In this document: piece after piece, positions 7,473-15,053 of the stretch | Position numbering within the stretch: the stretch's first letter is position 1 | Layout: each line of letters starts with the position of its first letter | DNA from: Pseudomonadota bacterium | GTDB lineage: Bacteria > Pseudomonadota > Alphaproteobacteria > Rhodospirillales > 2-02-FULL-58-16 | DNA length: 24,419 nt | Assembly (NCBI GenBank): GCA_022572335.1 | Contig: JACZWD010000005.1 | Coordinates: forward strand, 1 to 24,419 | Direction: 5' to 3' | The notes under the pieces: generated by a model | What the model was told of the DNA's origin: nothing | The model's database searches: none | Seen by the model: only the letters and a program-made list of their open reading frames with translations | Translations under genes and position numbers: made by a program

Positions 7473-9884
7473 ATGGCGGTCGTGGTCGCGGTTGCCCTTC
7501 TGTCGGCGGCGGCCCTCGGCTACGAGATCCTGCTCATCCGGCTGTTCTCCATCATCCTGTGGCACCACTTCGCCTTCATGATCATCAGCCTGGCGCTGTT
7601 GGGCGTCGGCGCCAGCGGCACGTTCCTGGTCTTTGCCCGGCGCTGGCTGGAGCCCCGGTTCCATCGGGCGTTCGCCGGCTTCGCCGCCGCCTTCGGAATT
7701 TCCGCCGTGGCGTGTTTCGCGCTTGCCCGGCGGGTGCCGTTCAATCCCCTGGAGGTCGTCTGGGACCTGGGCCAGCAGGCCGCCCTTCTGCAGATCTACC
7801 TGCTGCTGGCGCTGCCGTTCTTTTGCGCCGCCACCTGTGTCGGCCTCGCCCTTTCCCGGTTTCGCGAGCGCATCGGCGCCATTTACCGCGCCGACCTCAT
7901 GGGCGCCGGGGCGGGCGCGTCCCTGGTGCTCCTGGCCCTGTTCGTGCTGGCGCCGGAGGACTATCTCAGGGCATTGGGCGGCCTGGGGCTGGCGGCCGCC
8001 GCCGTGATCGCCTTCGCCGGCCCCGGCCCCAGGTGGCCGGCGGGACTGCTGGCCGCCCTGGCCCTTGCCGTGCCGTTTGCCTGGCCGGCCGATTGGATCG
8101 CGCCCCAGCCTTCCCCGTACAAGGGTCTCAGCCTTGCCCTCCATGTCCCCCAGGCCCGGGTGATCGCCGAACGCTCCAGCCCCCTCGGCCTGCTCAGCGT
8201 GGTCGAAAGTCCCGCCGTCCCGTTCCGCCATGCCCCGGGCCTGAGCCTGACCGCCAAGGCCGGGCCGCCGCCCCAGTTGGGGGTGTTCACCGACGGCGAC
8301 GGGCTGACCGTCATCACCCGCTTCGACGGCACCTTCGCAAAGCTGGCCTACCTGGACCAGCAGACGGCGGCCCTGCCCTTCCACCTGCTGAGGCGGCCCA
8401 GGACCCTGATCCTCGGCGCCGGGGGCGGCGCCGACGTGTTGCGCGCGCTCTACCACGCGGCCCGGCAGGTGGACGCGGTGGAGATCAACCCGCAGATGGC
8501 GGACCTGGTGCGCCGGGACGGCGGCGGGTTCGCCGGCCGCCTGTTCCGGACCCCGGGCGTGCGGCTGCACATACGCGAAGCGCGCAGCTTCGTCGAGGCC
8601 ACCGGCCAGCGCTGGGACCTGATCCACGTCGGCCTGCTCGATTCCTTCACCGCGTCCGCCGCCGGGGTGCTGGCCCTGAAGGAAAGCGCGCTCTACACGG
8701 TGGAGGCGTTCGAGGCGTACCTCGCCCGCCTCGAGCCCGGCGGCATTCTGGCCATCACCCGCTGGCTGCGGGTGCCGCCCCGGGACAGCCTGAAACTGTT
8801 TGCCACCGCCATCGCCGCGCTCGAGGGGCTGGGCGTGGCGGCGCCGGGGGAGCGGCTGGCCCTGATACGGAGCTGGAACACGGCGACGTTGATGGTCAAG
8901 AACGGCCCGCTGACGGCCGAAAACATCGCTGCCATCCGCCGGTTCGCCGAGGCCCGATCGTTCGACGTCTCCTATTATCCGGGCATGGCGCCCGAGGAAG
9001 CCAACCGCTTCAACCGCTGGCGCGAACCCTTTCTTTACGACGGAACGGCGGCCCTGCTGGGCCCGGGGCGGGAGCGGTTCCTCGAGGACTACAAGTTCCA
9101 CATCGCCCCGGCCACCGATGACCGGCCCTACTTCTTCCGCTTCTTCAAGTGGCGCCTGTTGCCCGAAGTCCTCGCCATCAGGGGCCGGGCCGCGATGACG
9201 CTGCTCGAGGGCGGCTATCTTATCGTGGCCGCGACCCTGGCTCAGGCGGCCATTGTCAGCGTGCTGCTCATCGTCCTGCCGCTGGCCTGGATGGGGCGCG
9301 GGGAGGGGGCGGCGCCGGGCGCTCCGGGACGCGGCCGGGTGATGGTATATTTCCTTGCCCTTGGCCTAGCGTTCCTGTTCGTCGAGATCGCGTTCATCCA
9401 GCGTTTCGTGCTTTTCCTCGGCCATCCCCTGTACGCCATCTCCGTCGTGCTGGCGGCCTTTCTGGTGTTCGCGGGGCTGGGCAGCGGATACTCGGCCCGG
9501 CTCGCCGAACACCGGGCGGCGGCCCGCATCGGGCCGATTTCCCTGGCGGTGGCCGGCATCATCGTTTTCGCGGGGGTGTATCTGGCCGTGCTGCCGGTGC
9601 TCTTCGGCTGGCTGATGGCCGAATCCGATCCGGTGAAGATCCTGGTTTCGGTTGTGCTGATCGCGCCCCTGGCCTTTTTCATGGGCATGCCGTTTCCCCT
9701 TGGCCTGAGGCGCATCGCCGACCAGGCGCCGCGCCTGGTTCCCTGGGCCTGGGGCGTGAACGGCTGTGCCTCGGTCCTGAGCGCCGTGCTGGCGAGCCTG
9801 CTCGCCACCCACGTCGGCTTCGCCGTGGTCGTCGCCCTGGCCATGGGCCTTTACGGGATCGCCGCCCTGGCGTTCGCCCGTTGA
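7473..9884 (+). CDS. Polytopic membrane protein with spermidine-synthase-like methyltransferase domain
   Basis: An 803-residue protein in three parts. The N-terminal part (~1-205) has about six hydrophobic helices. The central part (~210-560) resembles spermidine synthase, with a Rossmann nucleotide motif TLILGAGGGADVLRALYHA at ~310-328, an acidic strand end VDAVEINPQMADLV, and the DDRPYFFRFFKW box near 548. The C-terminal part (~575-803) has about seven more helices, including FLALGLAFLFVEIAFIQRFVLFLGHPLYAISVVLAAF and FFMGMPFPLGLRRIA. This matches the known group of fused membrane/spermidine-synthase-like proteins, whose substrates are mostly undefined; true polyamine synthesis is not implied. 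It is translationally close to the exported PCMT gene (2-nt gap), so the two may act on the same envelope process. Confidence 0.82.
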   Translation: MAVVVAVALLSAAALGYEILLIRLFSIILWHHFAFMIISLALLGVGASGTFLVFARRWLEPRFHRAFAGFAAAFGISAVACFALARRVPFNPLEVVWDLGQQAALLQIYLLLALPFFCAATCVGLALSRFRERIGAIYRADLMGAGAGASLVLLALFVLAPEDYLRALGGLGLAAAAVIAFAGPGPRWPAGLLAALALAVPFAWPADWIAPQPSPYKGLSLALHVPQARVIAERSSPLGLLSVVESPAVPFRHAPGLSLTAKAGPPPQLGVFTDGDGLTVITRFDGTFAKLAYLDQQTAALPFHLLRRPRTLILGAGGGADVLRALYHAARQVDAVEINPQMADLVRRDGGGFAGRLFRTPGVRLHIREARSFVEATGQRWDLIHVGLLDSFTASAAGVLALKESALYTVEAFEAYLARLEPGGILAITRWLRVPPRDSLKLFATAIAALEGLGVAAPGERLALIRSWNTATLMVKNGPLTAENIAAIRRFAEARSFDVSYYPGMAPEEANRFNRWREPFLYDGTAALLGPGRERFLEDYKFHIAPATDDRPYFFRFFKWRLLPEVLAIRGRAAMTLLEGGYLIVAATLAQAAIVSVLLIVLPLAWMGRGEGAAPGAPGRGRVMVYFLALGLAFLFVEIAFIQRFVLFLGHPLYAISVVLAAFLVFAGLGSGYSARLAEHRAAARIGPISLAVAGIIVFAGVYLAVLPVLFGWLMAESDPVKILVSVVLIAPLAFFMGMPFPLGLRRIADQAPRLVPWAWGVNGCASVLSAVLASLLATHVGFAVVVALAMGLYGIAALAFAR

Positions 9885-10016
9885 GCGCCGCCAAAAATCG
9901 GCGTTCGATTTACGTTCAATTTAAGCGCGCGGCGGCTTTCCCTTGAACGGCCAGAAGACGCCGGCAGTTTACCCCTCGGCTACTACCAAGGGGCGTCCCG
10001 CACTTTTCCTCCCGGT

Positions 10017-10032
10017 TGGCACGCATGTTGCG
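10017..10032 (+). promoter_or_regulatory. Sigma-54 (RpoN) -24/-12 promoter
   Basis: TGGCACG-CATG-TTGCG matches the consensus TGGCACG-N4-TTGCW in all but the last base, with GG (10018-10019) and GC (10030-10031) 12 nt apart as required. Transcription would start near 10042, on the plus strand. Confidence 0.7.
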
Positions 10033-10072
10033 TTTCTTCCCTGCGAGCGAGGTAAACACCGGGAGACGCGCC

Positions 10073-10198
10073 ATGCCGGATGGCGGAATTCGCATTTCGC
10101 GTCGCGTTACGCGAAACGGTGGGGCTTTTTGCGCCCCGGAACGCGGAATTTTCCGATTCCCCGACAGGGCCCGGACGACGACGGGATTCTCGGCGTGA
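10073..10198 (+). CDS. Possible 41-residue peptide downstream of the sigma-54 promoter
   Basis: A 41-codon frame beginning MPDGGIRISRRVTRNGG, with a CGGGAG ribosome-binding-site-like stretch ~8 nt before the ATG and ~30 nt downstream of the predicted sigma-54 start site. It is Arg-rich and matches no family I know. Two hairpins lie inside it (TTTCGCGT/ACGCGAAA at 10095-10116 and GGGGC/GCCCC at ~10120-10136), which makes a regulatory RNA an equally good explanation. Treat as a candidate only. Confidence 0.25.
   Translation: MPDGGIRISRRVTRNGGAFCAPERGIFRFPDRARTTTGFSA
10095..10136 (+). ncRNA. Hairpins in a possible sigma-54-dependent small RNA
   Basis: A perfect 8-bp inverted repeat TTTCGCGT/ACGCGAAA with a 6-nt loop (10095-10116) is followed by GGGGC-N7-GCCCC with a T-rich loop. 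Both would lie 50-95 nt into a transcript from the sigma-54 promoter. No plus-strand gene follows before the convergent GT2 gene ends at 10301, so a short RNA is possible. Confidence 0.3.
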
Positions 10199-10300
10199 CC
10201 ATACCGAGAGGCCATGGCGAGACGGTCCTGGTCGTCGCCGGTGATGCGGACCTGCGCGGCCTCGCCGCGGGTCCCCGCCATGGGGAGCACCGGCCCGCCG

Positions 10301-11335
10301 TCAGTCGGCGCCGGAGGATCGCGCTGGCGTATCGGACGTCCCGTCCGCCATGCGCGGCGGCGACGAAGTGGTCAGGTATTGGCGGCGTCCCGACGGTTCG
10401 TGCAGCACGCGGATCACAAGCTCGCCGATCAGCCCCAGCCCGATGAAGGCGATGCCGATCAGCATCAGGAACACGCCGAGCAGGAGAAGCGGACGGCCGC
10501 CTATGGAGTCCCCGAGGCCGAGCTTGAGAAACGTCAGATAAAGCGAGATCAGGCCGCCCGCGACCAGGGCCAGCAGGCCGACACCGCCGAAAAGGTGCAA
10601 CGGCCGGTGCATGTAGCGGTGCAGGAAGCGGATCAGGATAAGGTCGAGGACAACGCGCCCGATGCGGCCGAAGCCGTACTTGGACTGCCCGTACCTGCGC
10701 CGGTGGTGGGCGACGTCGGTCTCCACGACCCGGGCCCCCACTTCCGCCAGGAGGGCGGGCAGGAAGCGGTGCATCTCGCCGTAGATGCGGATGTGATCGA
10801 GAAGCGCGCGGCGATAGAGCTTGAGCCCGCAACCGTAATCGCGGAGGACGACGCCGGTGATGCGCGAGATGATCATGTTGGCGACCTGGGAGGCCCAGAC
10901 GCGCGGTCTGCCGTCCTTGCGCTCCTTGCGCCATCCGGAAACCAGGTCGGCGCCGGTCCGCTCCATCACCTCGAGCATGCGCACGATGTCGGCCGGATCG
11001 TTCTGCAGGTCCCCGTCCAGGGTCGCCACGATCCGCCCGCGGCTTTTGTCGAACCCGGCCTGGAGCGCCGTCGATTGCCCGTAGTTGCGCAACAGGAAAA
11101 CGCCGCGGACGGCGCCGTGGGCGGCTTCGGCCTCGGCGATGGCCGGCGCGGTTCCGTCCGTGGACCCGTCGTCGACGAGCACGATCTCGAAGGTTCGCCC
11201 GGTGGCGCCAAGACCGTCGATGAGGCGCTCCACCAGCTCCGCGACCGACCGTTCTTCGTTGTAAAGGGGGACAACGGCGGATAGGCCTAGGCCTACCTCG
11301 CCTCCGGCGTCCGTTTCCGGCGATGCCTTGCTCAT
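10301..11335 (-). CDS. GT2 polyprenyl-phosphate glycosyltransferase (DPM1/ArnC/GtrB-like)
   Basis: A 344-residue GT-A enzyme. The N-terminal catalytic domain shows VVPLYNEERS, the nucleotide-binding VLVDDGSTDGT, the metal-binding ATLDGDLQNDP, and then the DYGCGLKLYRR and YGQSKYGFGRIGRV motifs typical of enzymes that transfer a sugar from a nucleotide sugar to undecaprenyl phosphate. Two hydrophobic helices near the C-terminus (LFGGVGLLALVAGGLISLYL and LLLLGVFLMLIGIAFIGLGLIG) anchor it in the membrane, as in GtrB and ArnC. The start at 11335 (MSKASPETD) is preferred to an upstream in-frame start at 11479, since the extra 48 residues are low-complexity and overlap the upstream gene; its ribosome-binding site is weak. 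It lies 134 nt downstream of the GT-C gene, which probably uses its lipid-linked product. Confidence 0.9.
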   Translation of the reverse strand: MSKASPETDAGGEVGLGLSAVVPLYNEERSVAELVERLIDGLGATGRTFEIVLVDDGSTDGTAPAIAEAEAAHGAVRGVFLLRNYGQSTALQAGFDKSRGRIVATLDGDLQNDPADIVRMLEVMERTGADLVSGWRKERKDGRPRVWASQVANMIISRITGVVLRDYGCGLKLYRRALLDHIRIYGEMHRFLPALLAEVGARVVETDVAHHRRRYGQSKYGFGRIGRVVLDLILIRFLHRYMHRPLHLFGGVGLLALVAGGLISLYLTFLKLGLGDSIGGRPLLLLGVFLMLIGIAFIGLGLIGELVIRVLHEPSGRRQYLTTSSPPRMADGTSDTPARSSGAD

Positions 11336-11469
11336 GTGGTTCGGCGCCTTTTCCGAAGAACACCGGGAAGCACCACTCCGCCTCCTCCTCCCGTCCCGCG
11401 CGATGGCTGCCGAGCCGGGTGCGATGACGGAACATAGTATCGTATCGGACCGGGCCCATGAAAGGACGC

Positions 11470-13017
11470 TCAGGTGCACCTGCCCTTATTTTCCCGTACC
11501 AGCATGTAGGCCAGGCGGACGATCCGGCCGCCGGACCGGGCCATCGGGGCCTCGGCGAAATACACCGGTTCGTTCTCTTGAAAACCGGTGCCGAAGCGGG
11601 CCGCCGCGTGTCTCATCATGTGGGGCTTGACGTCGGCGAGCGGCCCGATGGCGGTGTTCCACACCACCAGGCAATCGCCCGTCGACGTCCGCGCCGGCGG
11701 CCGGAAGGGCAGGAATCGCCGGTCGACGACGCGGGATTCGGGAAAATAGACGCGCAGGTTGCCGCCGATCTGGTTGGGGTAGTCCAGGGCGACGATCGTG
11801 CCCCCGGTGAAACCGCCGGCGCGGATCCGCGCGGCCAGATCGGCGTAGGGTATGAACAGGGCGCATTTCTTGCACTCCAGGGGCGCGACGGCGGAGCGCA
11901 CGCCCATCGCCACGACGACCGCGGCGGCAAGCACGGACACGACCCCGGCGAAGCGCTCCAGAACCCGTTGCGGCGGTCCCACGGCCTGGACGCGGGCAAA
12001 CACGTAGATGGGAAAGCCGACCAGGACCATCATCCAGTGGGTACGAACCTCGCTCACTTGGAAGGCAAGGATCCCGGCAACGCCGAGACCGGCGAAGGCG
12101 AGGAAGAACACCTCGAACAGCCGGCGCCGCCGGGCCGCTTCGCCGCCGGTGGCGGAGGTGGCGAGGGGACGGAAGGCCCCGGGAAAGAAAACCAGGAACA
12201 GGATCAGCAACGGCGACAGGAAGGCAAGGGTGCGGTACACCGCGCTCGACAGACCCCACGCGACGGCTGTGAGGTATCCGCCCCCGTGGGTGTCCGGCGG
12301 GGCGACGTCGGCGACGGCGGCGAAACCGCCGGCGCTTGTCAACGCCCAGTAATAGTGGGGGCCGGCGACCACCGCAGCCACGGCAAGGGTGACCAGTCCC
12401 TTGGCCGAGAACAGCCTGGCCCTGAGCCCCGGATGGACGGCGCAGGCGACGGCCATGGGGGCGAGGAAGAGCACGTAATTGTATTTCGAGAGCAATCCCA
12501 AGCCGACCGCGAGGCCGAGTGCCGTCTGCCCGGCGATCGTATTTCCGTGCTCGAGGCGCAGCACCGCATAAAGGGTCGCCGCACACAGCGCCGCCAGCAG
12601 CACGGTATTGCTGTAGTTCATCACCGATTCCCAGCCCACGTTGTAAATGCCAAGGGCCGCGATCGCCGACAGCACGGCTAGGCGCTGTTCCCTGAGAACC
12701 AGATAGGCGGACCGGTACAGAAAGGCGTACATGGCAAACAGGGCCGAGAACTTGACCACCGAAACGGCGGGTATGCCGACGCCGAAGACCCACTGGCTGG
12801 CCAGCACCAGCCAGGTGTAAAGGGGCGGCTGTTTCGGCTTGTAGCCCCAGGCGAACGCCTGGGCGAAGAACAGCTGTTCCGCGTCGTCCTCGGAAGCGCC
12901 GGGAAAGAGATAGGCGCGGACCACGAACAGCACGATCAGGTAGGCCGCCAGGCAGAGGTGGAAACCGCGGGGCGACAACAGCACCCGGGCGTTCGCCGAA
13001 ATCGCCTTCGCCAGCAT
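11470..13017 (-). CDS. GT-C membrane glycosyltransferase (PMT/ArnT-like, GT39/GT83 type)
   Basis: A 515-residue integral membrane protein with about ten or more hydrophobic helices. The first periplasmic loop has ASEDDAEQLFFAQAF, where the acidic pair is the catalytic signature of GT-C enzymes, followed by YKPKQPPLYTWLV, the PPLY-type motif of the PMT_2/ArnT group. The C-terminal ~130 residues form a soluble domain. Such enzymes move a sugar from a polyprenyl-phosphate donor to lipid A, lipopolysaccharide or protein on the periplasmic face. The neighbouring GT2 enzyme is the obvious donor synthase, as in ArnC/ArnT. The sugar and acceptor cannot be told from sequence. Confidence 0.86.
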   Translation of the reverse strand: MLAKAISANARVLLSPRGFHLCLAAYLIVLFVVRAYLFPGASEDDAEQLFFAQAFAWGYKPKQPPLYTWLVLASQWVFGVGIPAVSVVKFSALFAMYAFLYRSAYLVLREQRLAVLSAIAALGIYNVGWESVMNYSNTVLLAALCAATLYAVLRLEHGNTIAGQTALGLAVGLGLLSKYNYVLFLAPMAVACAVHPGLRARLFSAKGLVTLAVAAVVAGPHYYWALTSAGGFAAVADVAPPDTHGGGYLTAVAWGLSSAVYRTLAFLSPLLILFLVFFPGAFRPLATSATGGEAARRRRLFEVFFLAFAGLGVAGILAFQVSEVRTHWMMVLVGFPIYVFARVQAVGPPQRVLERFAGVVSVLAAAVVVAMGVRSAVAPLECKKCALFIPYADLAARIRAGGFTGGTIVALDYPNQIGGNLRVYFPESRVVDRRFLPFRPPARTSTGDCLVVWNTAIGPLADVKPHMMRHAAARFGTGFQENEPVYFAEAPMARSGGRIVRLAYMLVRENKGRCT

Positions 13018-13138
13018 CGGTCCGCCGGCCTATCGCCCTTGGCGGGACGGGTCCCCGCCGGCACCTGAACGGGATCGCGTCCCCGCCTTCCCCGGGAAAC
13101 GGGAAGACACGGGCATTCCTTTGCCGCAATATGACCCC

Positions 13139-13372
13139 ATGGACACGACCACCGCCTGGATTTTCGTCATCGTATTCTGGCTGGCGCCGATCGTCCACGT
13201 GGCCACATCTCCCAGGAGCGGCCCCGCCCGCCCGCCCGAAGGCGCGCGCTGCCCGTTCGGCCCGCGAGTCGGCTGGCTGGTTATCGTCGTCCTGCTCGGC
13301 GCCGTCGGCTGGTTGTTGTTTATGAACGCGAAATTCCGCCGCCGCGTGGCGGCGGACCGTGACGGCGGTTGA
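13139..13372 (+). CDS. Small two-helix membrane protein, unknown function
   Basis: A 77-residue frame, MDTTTAWIFVIVFWLAPIVHV at the start and VGWLVIVVLLGAVGWLLFMNAKFRRR near the end, giving two clear membrane helices joined by a ~25-residue polar loop rich in Pro and Gly and a basic cytoplasmic tail. The helix-loop-helix layout resembles small PLDc_N-like or superinfection-immunity-like membrane proteins, but no diagnostic motif is seen. An in-frame TTG at 13121 is an alternative start. It is divergent from the GT-C gene and convergent with the Arg-rich gene. The hydrophobic pattern argues that it is real. Confidence 0.6.
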   Translation: MDTTTAWIFVIVFWLAPIVHVATSPRSGPARPPEGARCPFGPRVGWLVIVVLLGAVGWLLFMNAKFRRRVAADRDGG

Positions 13373-13438
13373 GAGGGTATCGTCGAAGGATCACCCCCGG
13401 CCAGGGGCGGTTGGGGCGGTCGGCCGGTCCCTATTCCG

Positions 13439-13657
13439 TCACGTGCGTCTGTCCGGCGGTTGCCGGCGGTTCGAAGGTTTCCGCCGGTCCGGGAGTTTCC
13501 GCCTGTCCCGTATGCGCCGCCGCTCGTCTCCCGAGCGCCTCTCCGGCTCGTCGAAATCCCTGGTGAGTTGCCGCCTGTCCCGTCCCGACCGCCTGTCCAG
13601 GCCGGCGCGCCGGGGACCGAACTTGCCTTTGAATCCCCCACCCTTGTCCTCAGCCAT
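13439..13657 (-). CDS. Small Arg-rich protein with repeated DRR/ERR motifs
   Basis: A 72-residue protein starting MAEDKGGGFKGKFGPRR. From residue ~20 on it is built from short repeats with spacing of about 6-8 residues: LDRRSGRDRRQ, ERRSGDERRR, RDRRKLPDRRK and NRRQPPDRR. An AAGAGG ribosome-binding site lies 7 nt before the ATG at 13657. It has no hydrophobic segment and is predicted to be disordered and strongly basic. RNA, DNA or anionic-lipid binding would be natural for such a composition, but this is inference. The repeats leave the opposite strand open too, so strand choice rests on the start signal and the hydrophilic composition. Confidence 0.55.
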   Translation of the reverse strand: MAEDKGGGFKGKFGPRRAGLDRRSGRDRRQLTRDFDEPERRSGDERRRIRDRRKLPDRRKPSNRRQPPDRRT

Positions 13658-13872
13658 CCGCACCTCTTAATCCGGGGCGAGCGCGATCTAATCGAAGAGC
13701 AACAATAGATTTACGACCACGGTGCGGCAAGCCCCTGTCAGGCGCTCCTTCCGTTTCCAGGGCCCCGTCCCCGGTGATCTTGTATGCCCAACATCTGTCC
13801 TCTAAAGTCCGTCGGAATTGGGCCCCTTCGCGGAACACCCCATCGCAGCCCATGATCGAAGGACCGGACCCC

Positions 13873-14112
13873 ATGGACAAAGCCGTCGTAGCACAGAAAT
13901 CGCCGTTCGCCGTCGAGATCACGGCCGGCGTGACCTATTACTGGTGCCGGTGCGGGCGCAGCGCCAAGCAGCCCTGGTGCGACGGCAGCCACAAGGACAC
14001 CGGCTTCACGCCCGTAAAATTCGTCGCCGAGGAAACAAAAACGGTTTACCTGTGCGGCTGCAAATCGACCGGGACCCAGCCGTTTTGCGACGGCACCCAT
14101 TCCTCGCTGTGA
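13873..14112 (+). CDS. Tandem CDGSH iron-sulfur protein
   Basis: A 79-residue protein with two CDGSH [2Fe-2S] motifs: CRCGRSAKQPWCDGSH (C25, C27, C36, H40) and CGCKSTGTQPFCDGTH (C61, C63, C72, H76). Each motif supplies the 3-Cys/1-His ligand set of mitoNEET-like clusters, so both clusters should form. Tandem-motif bacterial members are soluble, small and usually ~70-90 residues, as here. They are thought to act in redox signalling or in iron and electron transfer; no partner is known here. The ATG at 13873 has GAAGGA upstream; an in-frame ATG at 13852 lacks one. The stop codon overlaps the start of the following lipoprotein gene. Confidence 0.93.
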   Translation: MDKAVVAQKSPFAVEITAGVTYYWCRCGRSAKQPWCDGSHKDTGFTPVKFVAEETKTVYLCGCKSTGTQPFCDGTHSSL

Positions 14113-14681
14113 CATTCCCCGGGACCGCCGCCGCAATTCCGGGCCGGGCCGCGGCAATTTTGGCTCTCGCCGTGGCCGCGTGCACCGTGTTCCAGGAGGA
14201 AGAACCGCCGCCCCCGTGTCCGCGCATCTCGATCCTTGGGGATGCCGCCACCCTTACCAAGTTCCGCCCGGGGCCGGGCAGGGATCTCACCGACGTCCTG
14301 TACGAAGGCGTGGTCAGCGGCGTCACCGGAAGCTGCGCCTACGCCAACGATGGAAAAAGGGCGAACGGGGCGCTTTCGATGAAAGTCGCCCTGGTCATCG
14401 AGGCGGCGCGCGGACCCGCCAACCGCGACGGCCGGGCGGCGTTCCTCTATTTCGTCGGCATCACCGATTCGTCGCGCAATGTCCTGAACAAGCAGCGTTT
14501 CAACATCACCGTGGTGTTCCCGGGCAACCGCACCCGCCTCTTCGTTACCGACAATCCCGTGGTCCTGGAAATTCCGATGAAGGTGGGCCAGAGCGGGCAG
14601 GACTTCGAGGTCTTCGTTGGTTTCCAACTTTCGCGCGCGGAACTGGAATACAATCGGCGCGCACGGAAGTCCGTCCGCTGA
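14109..14681 (+). CDS. Putative lipoprotein, translationally coupled to the CDGSH gene
   Basis: A 190-residue frame beginning with GTG at 14109, overlapping the CDGSH stop as GTGA. The N-terminus has a hydrophobic stretch ending in a lipobox, ALAVAAC, with the lipidated cysteine at residue 25, then an acidic-proline linker (EEEPPPPCP). The rest is a beta-rich domain with no motif I recognise, containing VLYEGVVSGVTGSCAY, FLYFVGITDS and VVFPGNRTRLFVTDNPVVLEIPMKV, and a basic C-terminus. It should sit in the inner leaflet of the outer membrane or in the inner membrane. The start is inferred from the lipobox position and the coupling; earlier in-frame starts would overlap the CDGSH gene heavily. 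Confidence 0.7.
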   Translation: MTFPGTAAAIPGRAAAILALAVAACTVFQEEEPPPPCPRISILGDAATLTKFRPGPGRDLTDVLYEGVVSGVTGSCAYANDGKRANGALSMKVALVIEAARGPANRDGRAAFLYFVGITDSSRNVLNKQRFNITVVFPGNRTRLFVTDNPVVLEIPMKVGQSGQDFEVFVGFQLSRAELEYNRRARKSVR

Positions 14682-14700
14682 ATGCGGGATCCCCCGGTTA

Positions 14701-14728
14701 TTGACCTTCGACCGGGAGGCGGTAAACT
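14701..14728 (+). promoter_or_regulatory. Predicted promoter of the gcv operon
   Basis: TTGACC (14701-14706) and TAAACT (14723-14728) are separated by 16 nt, about 70 nt before the first riboswitch aptamer. Transcription from here would give a leader of ~320 nt carrying the whole riboswitch. Confidence 0.45.
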
Positions 14729-14798
14729 GTTTTGCCACCGGAGAGGTGAACATCCGACACACAAAATGACGATTGCATAAGGTTCCTCAGTAGACCGC

Positions 14799-14993
14799 TG
14801 CGGGAGAGACCGGCCGGGTGTCGATGGCCGGCGCCGAAGGAGCAACCGCCCCGGAAACTCTCAGGCAAACGGACCGCAGGGCGATGAGGCTCTGGAGAGC
14901 AGGCGCACGGAGCTTAAGCCGCCGGGCGCCTCACCGAAGATGTAACCCGGACCGGAAGCGGGCCGGGGAATCTTTCAGGTTCCGAGACAGAGG
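14799..14993 (+). ncRNA. Tandem glycine riboswitch
   Basis: Two glycine-aptamer copies lie in the leader of gcvT. Aptamer I (14799-14878) begins TGCGGGAGAGACC and closes with AACTCTCAGGCAAACGGACCGCA; aptamer II (about 14889-14993) begins TCTGGAGAGC and ends with ATCTTTCAGGTTCCGAGACAGAGG. The GAGAG, CGAAGG/CGAAGA and TCAGG-type conserved blocks of the family are present in both copies, separated by a short linker. In this family glycine binding turns on glycine-cleavage genes. No obvious U-tract terminator lies between aptamer II and gcvT, so control may be at translation initiation. Confidence 0.95.
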
Positions 14994-15053
14994 GGGCATT
15001 CGCCGGCCTTGAATTCCGGGCCGAACGTGCCTGCGAATTTGTTGGAGAACCAC

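Larger units (their letters stand above)
9885..10300. other. Intergenic region with orphan sigma-54 promoter
   Basis: 416 bp between the end of the membrane-protein gene and the end of the convergent GT2 gene. It contains two short inverted repeats upstream of the promoter (AATCG/CGATT near 9895-9910; GTTCAA 9914-9919 with TTGAAC 9943-9948), a sigma-54 promoter (10017-10032), a 41-codon frame and two hairpins. Confidence 0.6.

Noticed and set aside
7239..9101. A long open frame antisense to the pcm and membrane-protein genes
   Set aside because: Low-complexity Gly/Arg/Gln-rich peptide opposite well-supported genes; a consequence of high GC and codon bias. The same applies to 21106-22632 and 11486-13198 on the minus strand.
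9984..9995. TACCAAGGGGCG, a 12-mer identical to part of the MITE terminal repeat
   Set aside because: The match stops after 12 bases and has no partner repeat nearby; probably chance, or at most a tiny remnant.
13030..13641. A Gly/Arg/Ser-rich minus-strand frame overlapping the small membrane protein and Arg-rich gene
   Set aside because: It is a frame-shifted reading of repetitive GC-rich DNA with no start signal.
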